Positions 8,747 through 10,391 of a stretch of 10,391 nucleotides of DNA are shown here, piece after piece. Origin of the DNA: an uncultured Muribaculaceae bacterium (GTDB lineage: Bacteria; Bacteroidota; Bacteroidia; Bacteroidales; Muribaculaceae); assembly GCA_910578385.1 (NCBI GenBank), contig CAJTQV010000034.1:1-10391 (forward strand), read 5' to 3'. The position numbers were made by a program, and so were the translations under genes. Under the pieces are notes generated by a model. That model was not told the DNA's origin. It ran no database searches and saw only the letters and a list, made by a program, of their open reading frames with translations. The number at the start of each line of letters is the position of its first letter. Positions within the stretch are counted from its first letter, which is position 1.

Positions 8747-8778
8747 GGGGAGGGTGTTATGTAGACACTCTCCCCTTT
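8747..8778 (+). terminator. Strong terminator after the FN3-protein gene
   Basis: GGGGAGGGTGT at 8747-8757 pairs with ACACTCTCCCC at 8765-8775 (eleven pairs, one G-U) around a 7-nt loop, followed by TTT. It begins about 30 bp after the stop codon and closes the presumed protease/FN3-protein transcript. Confidence 0.85.
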
Positions 8779-8842
8779 GACGTGGTGCGGAAATATTGAA
8801 TATGTCTTAAAACAAGTATTTTGATGTCTTGAATTATGAATC

Positions 8843-8873
8843 AGGACAAAAACGGGCATTGAATATTTGTCCT
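8843..8873. repeat. Perfect 8-bp inverted repeat overlapping a promoter -33 box
   Basis: AGGACAAA (8843-8850) and TTTGTCCT (8866-8873) are perfect reverse complements with a 15-bp spacer. The right arm contains the TTTG used as the -33 box of the promoter at 8866-8897. That position would suit an operator, but one such repeat could also arise by chance in AT-rich DNA. Confidence 0.35.
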
Positions 8874-8897
8874 TGCGGATGGTAACCAGTAATTTTG
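8866..8897 (+). promoter_or_regulatory. Near-consensus Bacteroidales promoter of a leader or small RNA
   Basis: TTTG at 8866-8869, a 20-bp spacer and TAATTTTG at 8890-8897 match the Bacteroidales -33/-7 consensus completely. Boxes and spacer length are identical to those of the rRNA promoter at 10101-10132. Transcription should start near 8904. No ORF of useful length follows until 9201. Confidence 0.7.
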
Positions 8898-8903
8898 CAG
8901 CGC

Positions 8904-9181
8904 AATGTGAATTATTTGGTTCCCTTTAAAGAAGAGTACAGTATTTGCCCTATTATTTATAGATTGATTGACGTATCTGCAATTTTATATCACACGAAGA
9001 TTTTTGATTTACATAAGGGGAGCCTGAGAAATCCGGGCAATCCGTGCGGATAGACCGGACAGACGGAGCTGTTCCGTAAATAGTTTATGGTAATGGCACA
9101 CTCGGTTGACATTATCTAAAATATGACGGAGCCGTGAACGTTGATTAATGGGAGGAGCCTTGGTGGCCTCTCCCATTATTT
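8904..9181 (+). ncRNA. Candidate small RNA or structured leader, family not recognised
   Basis: This stretch runs from the predicted start of a strong promoter to a terminator-like hairpin and encodes only tiny ORFs. The second half has GC-rich, foldable segments in an AT-rich setting: TCCGG (9032-9036)/CCGGA (9055-9059) enclosing ATCC/GGAT with a GTGC loop across a gca/aga internal loop, then ACGGA (9063-9067)/TCCGT (9073-9077) with a 5-nt loop, then the terminator. I compared it by eye with TPP and cobalamin riboswitches, RNase P RNA, SRP RNA and tRNA, and none fits. It may be a stand-alone RNA of about 275 nt, or a leader that controls the 9201-9758 gene by attenuation. The 5' half (8904-9010) shows no strong hairpin. 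Confidence 0.4.
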
Positions 9182-9183
9182 AT
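9146..9183 (+). terminator. Terminator-like hairpin just before the small membrane-protein gene
   Basis: TAATGGGAG (9146-9154) pairs perfectly with CTCCCATTA (9170-9178). After a G-U pair and one mismatch, GCC/GGC continues the stem to a 5-nt loop, TTGGT. TTTATATC follows as a modest T-rich tail. The next gene's ATG is only 22 bp further on, so this is either the end of a small RNA or an attenuator. GGGGAG at 9017-9022 could pair with CTCTCC at 9168-9173 as an alternative fold, which is speculative. Confidence 0.6.
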
Positions 9184-9200
9184 ATCAACTCTTTAAAGTT

Positions 9201-9758
9201 ATGATTGGAGCATTCTGGATTTGTGTGTTCATGGTGGTGGTGGGAATTGTCCTATATATAGGAGAACTTCGCTGGCGGCGTAAGAATAAGGCGCGGGGTG
9301 CCGGCGATGTGGCAAGTGGTGCCCCCGGCTCAGGCGATGCTTCCGGAAGTTCCGGAGCCGGTACTGTGGGTATAGACAATAATAGTGCCGGTTCAGGTGT
9401 GGATTATGGAGCCGTATCCGGTGATGCGGGTTCTGGCTCGGACGGAGAAGCGGGTACTGATGCGGCGGGAGAGGAGTGCTGCGGGTTGCACCTTGTCTGC
9501 GAGAAAGACTCACTTTCGCCCATGAGCGATGACATACTATATTATGACGATGAGGAGCTCGACCGATTTATAGGACGTTCCCCTGATTCATATTCTGCCG
9601 AGGAAGAGGAGGAATTTCGCGATGTGCTGATGACTCTGCGCCCTGAAGACGTGGCCGGATGGGCGAGAAGTGTCACCCAAAGGCATCTCGAATTGCCCCC
9701 GGACGTGCGAGACGAACTGCTTTTACTCGTAAATGAGCAGAGAAATTCACATCAATGA
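9201..9758 (+). CDS. Small membrane-anchored protein with CCGxHxxC motif, function unknown
   Basis: From the ATG at 9201 this is a 185-residue protein. Residues 3-20 are a transmembrane helix followed by a basic stop (RWRRKNKAR), which predicts that the rest lies in the cytoplasm. Residues about 31-90 are a low-complexity Gly/Ser/Ala/Asp linker. Residues 91-100 carry ECCGLHLVC (Cys93, Cys94, His97, Cys100), a possible metal or Fe-S site. The C-terminal part is acidic and helical (YYDDEELDRFIGR, about 114-126; EEEEEFRDVLMTLRPEDVAGWARS, about 134-157) and ends in LPPDVRDELLLLV. From memory, this Cys-His motif followed by a YYDDEELD-type segment occurs in small conserved Bacteroidales proteins of unknown function. 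A TTG at 9141 would add 20 residues, but that start lies upstream of the terminator-like stem and the extension would be read through it, so I prefer 9201. No gene partner is visible; the rRNA operon follows. Confidence 0.75.
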   Translation: MIGAFWICVFMVVVGIVLYIGELRWRRKNKARGAGDVASGAPGSGDASGSSGAGTVGIDNNSAGSGVDYGAVSGDAGSGSDGEAGTDAAGEECCGLHLVCEKDSLSPMSDDILYYDDEELDRFIGRSPDSYSAEEEEEFRDVLMTLRPEDVAGWARSVTQRHLELPPDVRDELLLLVNEQRNSHQ

Positions 9759-9780
9759 CGGGGATAATTATAGGTTGAAA

Positions 9781-9984
9781 CGGAAAAAATTGTCCCGGAA
9801 ATGGAAAATTTGGCTCTCTGAACCGGGAAATTTTCATGGGGAATCGGGAAAAATCGTCTCGGAAATCGAAAATTTGGCCTTTTGAACAGGGAAATTTTCA
9901 TGGAGAATCGAAAAAATCACCTAAAGATTCGGGAAAAACTCGTGATGAATTGAAAAATTTCGGGTGAACCGCGATGAAATTTCA
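9781..9984. repeat. Tandem 64-bp repeat, two copies plus a decayed third, with internal inverted repeats
   Basis: Units 9781-9844 and 9845-9908 are directly adjacent, equal in length and match at 55 of 64 positions by hand count. Each holds GAAAATTT and AAATTTTC with exactly 16 bp between them (9804-9811/9828-9835 and 9868-9875/9892-9899). A degenerate third copy at about 9930-9984 keeps CGGGAAAAA, TGAAC and a related inverted repeat (TGAAAAATTTC at 9951-9961, GAAATTTCA at 9976-9984). Unit 1 also has TCCCGG/CCGGGA around its core. Nothing here is coding. It lies between the small membrane-protein gene and the rRNA promoter. Confidence 0.8.
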
Positions 9985-10100
9985 AGTTTTGAAGTCTTGA
10001 ATTAACAAATCGAAATATATTTTAACATTTATTGATTTAATTGAGTTTCAACAAGATGTACGGATAAGGGTGGCGATTTTGAAAAAATCTTCGAACAAAA
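9985..10100. other. AT-rich non-coding region upstream of the rRNA promoter
   Basis: No ORF or strong hairpin is visible. The stretch is rich in A and T tracts, which could serve as upstream promoter elements for the rRNA promoter; this role is inferred from position only. Confidence 0.35.
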
Positions 10101-10132
10101 TTTGCACACGGCGGTTTTTTGCACTAATTTTG
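10101..10132 (+). promoter_or_regulatory. rRNA operon promoter
   Basis: TTTG at 10101-10104, a 20-bp spacer and TAATTTTG at 10125-10132 match the Bacteroidales consensus exactly. The predicted start is near 10139, about 220 bp before the 16S gene. TTTGCA occurs three times (10101, 10118, 10129), covering the -33 box, the spacer and the -7 box. No second rRNA promoter was identified upstream. Confidence 0.8.
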
Positions 10133-10138
10133 CAAACG

Positions 10139-10361
10139 CAAATCGGAAATGACAACGCCGAAAGCTAAGCCGAAAGGCTGAGTGGGAAAGCGAAACCGAT
10201 GAGCAAGAGAACATTGAAATATTGCTACAAGACAAAGCAGCGAAAGTTGTTTTAGAGTACAGGGACATAACAAAAGATGTCCCGTCAATCCTAAACGATT
10301 CAAGAAGGAATTCTGAACCGACAAACAAAATCTAAAGAAGATATATAGAAATATATAACTA
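10139..10361 (+). other. Leader of the rRNA precursor
   Basis: The leader is transcribed from the promoter at 10101-10132. It contains a small stem AGCC/GGCT with a GAAA tetraloop (10168-10179) and a perfect 7-bp stem GGGACAT (10262-10268)/ATGTCCC (10277-10283) with an 8-nt loop. These may help precursor processing or antitermination; no specific box could be named. The sequence just before 16S is AT-rich. Confidence 0.6.
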
Positions 10362-10391
10362 ACAGCGGAGAGTTTGATCCTGGCTCAGGAT
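10362..10391 (+). rRNA. rrs: 16S ribosomal RNA, first 30 bases (truncated by window end)
   Basis: The universal 5' sequence AGAGTTTGATCCTGGCTCAG begins at 10369. It corresponds to Escherichia coli 16S positions 8-27, which puts the mature 5' end near 10362. The following GAT continues as in Bacteroidota 16S genes. The rest of the operon lies beyond the window. Confidence 0.95.

Noticed and set aside
9017..9060. Possible TPP riboswitch, because GGGGAGCCTGAGA resembles the start of the thi box
   Set aside because: The second conserved half (a CCTGATC-type segment and the closing GCG.AGGGA) is missing, and the downstream gene has no thiamine link.
9020..9060. Possible cobalamin riboswitch, from TGAGAAATCCGGGC
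   Set aside because: The conserved CCCGC.ACTG core and the remaining arms are not present.
9106..9126. TTGACA at 9106-9111 as an Escherichia coli-like -35 box
   Set aside because: No TATAAT-like box at 16-18 bp follows, and the organism uses TTTG/TAnnTTTG promoters.
9141..9200. TTG start that would lengthen the small membrane protein by 20 residues
   Set aside because: The added residues come from translating the terminator-like hairpin, and the ATG at 9201 starts directly at the membrane helix.
9781..9984. Possible CRISPR array
   Set aside because: The units are directly adjacent, 64 bp long, have no unique spacers between short identical repeats, and there are no cas genes.
10029..10328. 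99-codon open frame on the minus strand in the rRNA leader
   Set aside because: It runs antisense across the rRNA promoter and leader, is rich in Ser, Phe and Cys, and shows no recognisable domain.

Overview
The window looks like chromosomal DNA of a Bacteroidota, order Bacteroidales, possibly Muribaculaceae or a Prevotella-like relative. The reasons are: Bacteroidales-type promoters (TTTG, 20 bp, TAATTTTG), start codons without clear Shine-Dalgarno sites, two large secreted proteins with C-terminal domains like those of the type IX secretion system (T9SS), a membrane-bound TPR/AraC-type regulator of the kind common in this order, and the first 30 bases of a 16S rRNA gene at the right edge. 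The family-level placement is inference. All convincing genes are on the + strand.

Layout. 1-192 holds the terminator of a gene lying to the left, then a spacer with no gene. 193-1950 encodes a membrane-spanning regulator with export signal, TPR-like repeats, one transmembrane helix and a cytoplasmic AraC-type DNA-binding domain. It ends at a clear terminator (2019-2059). 2230-5394 encodes a C10 (streptopain-family) cysteine protease preproprotein with Cys186 and His330, four tandem Ig/CARDB-like repeats and a T9SS-like tail. It has its own promoter. 5483-8716 encodes a 1077-residue secreted multidomain protein: a possible propeller, then two copies of an FN3-FN3-jelly-roll module, then a T9SS-like tail. 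The two secreted-protein genes are 88 bp apart, separated by a hairpin and with no obvious second promoter, so they may be co-transcribed. A strong terminator follows at 8747-8778.

8779-9200 has no ORF of note. It contains a near-consensus promoter with the same boxes and spacer length as the rRNA promoter, several small hairpins, and a terminator-like hairpin 22 bp before the next gene. It could be an unrecognised small RNA or an attenuated leader. 9201-9758 encodes a small membrane-anchored protein with a Gly/Ser/Ala/Asp linker and a CCGxHxxC motif. 9759-10361 is non-coding: two near-identical 64-bp tandem units plus a decayed third, each with an internal inverted repeat, then the rRNA promoter and a roughly 220-nt leader. 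16S rRNA begins near 10362 and is cut by the window end.

Working model (inference): the membrane regulator senses an envelope signal through its TPR region and controls the adjacent protease and FN3-protein genes, whose products leave by T9SS and act at the cell surface or outside. No CRISPR array, insertion sequence, phage gene or tRNA was seen.
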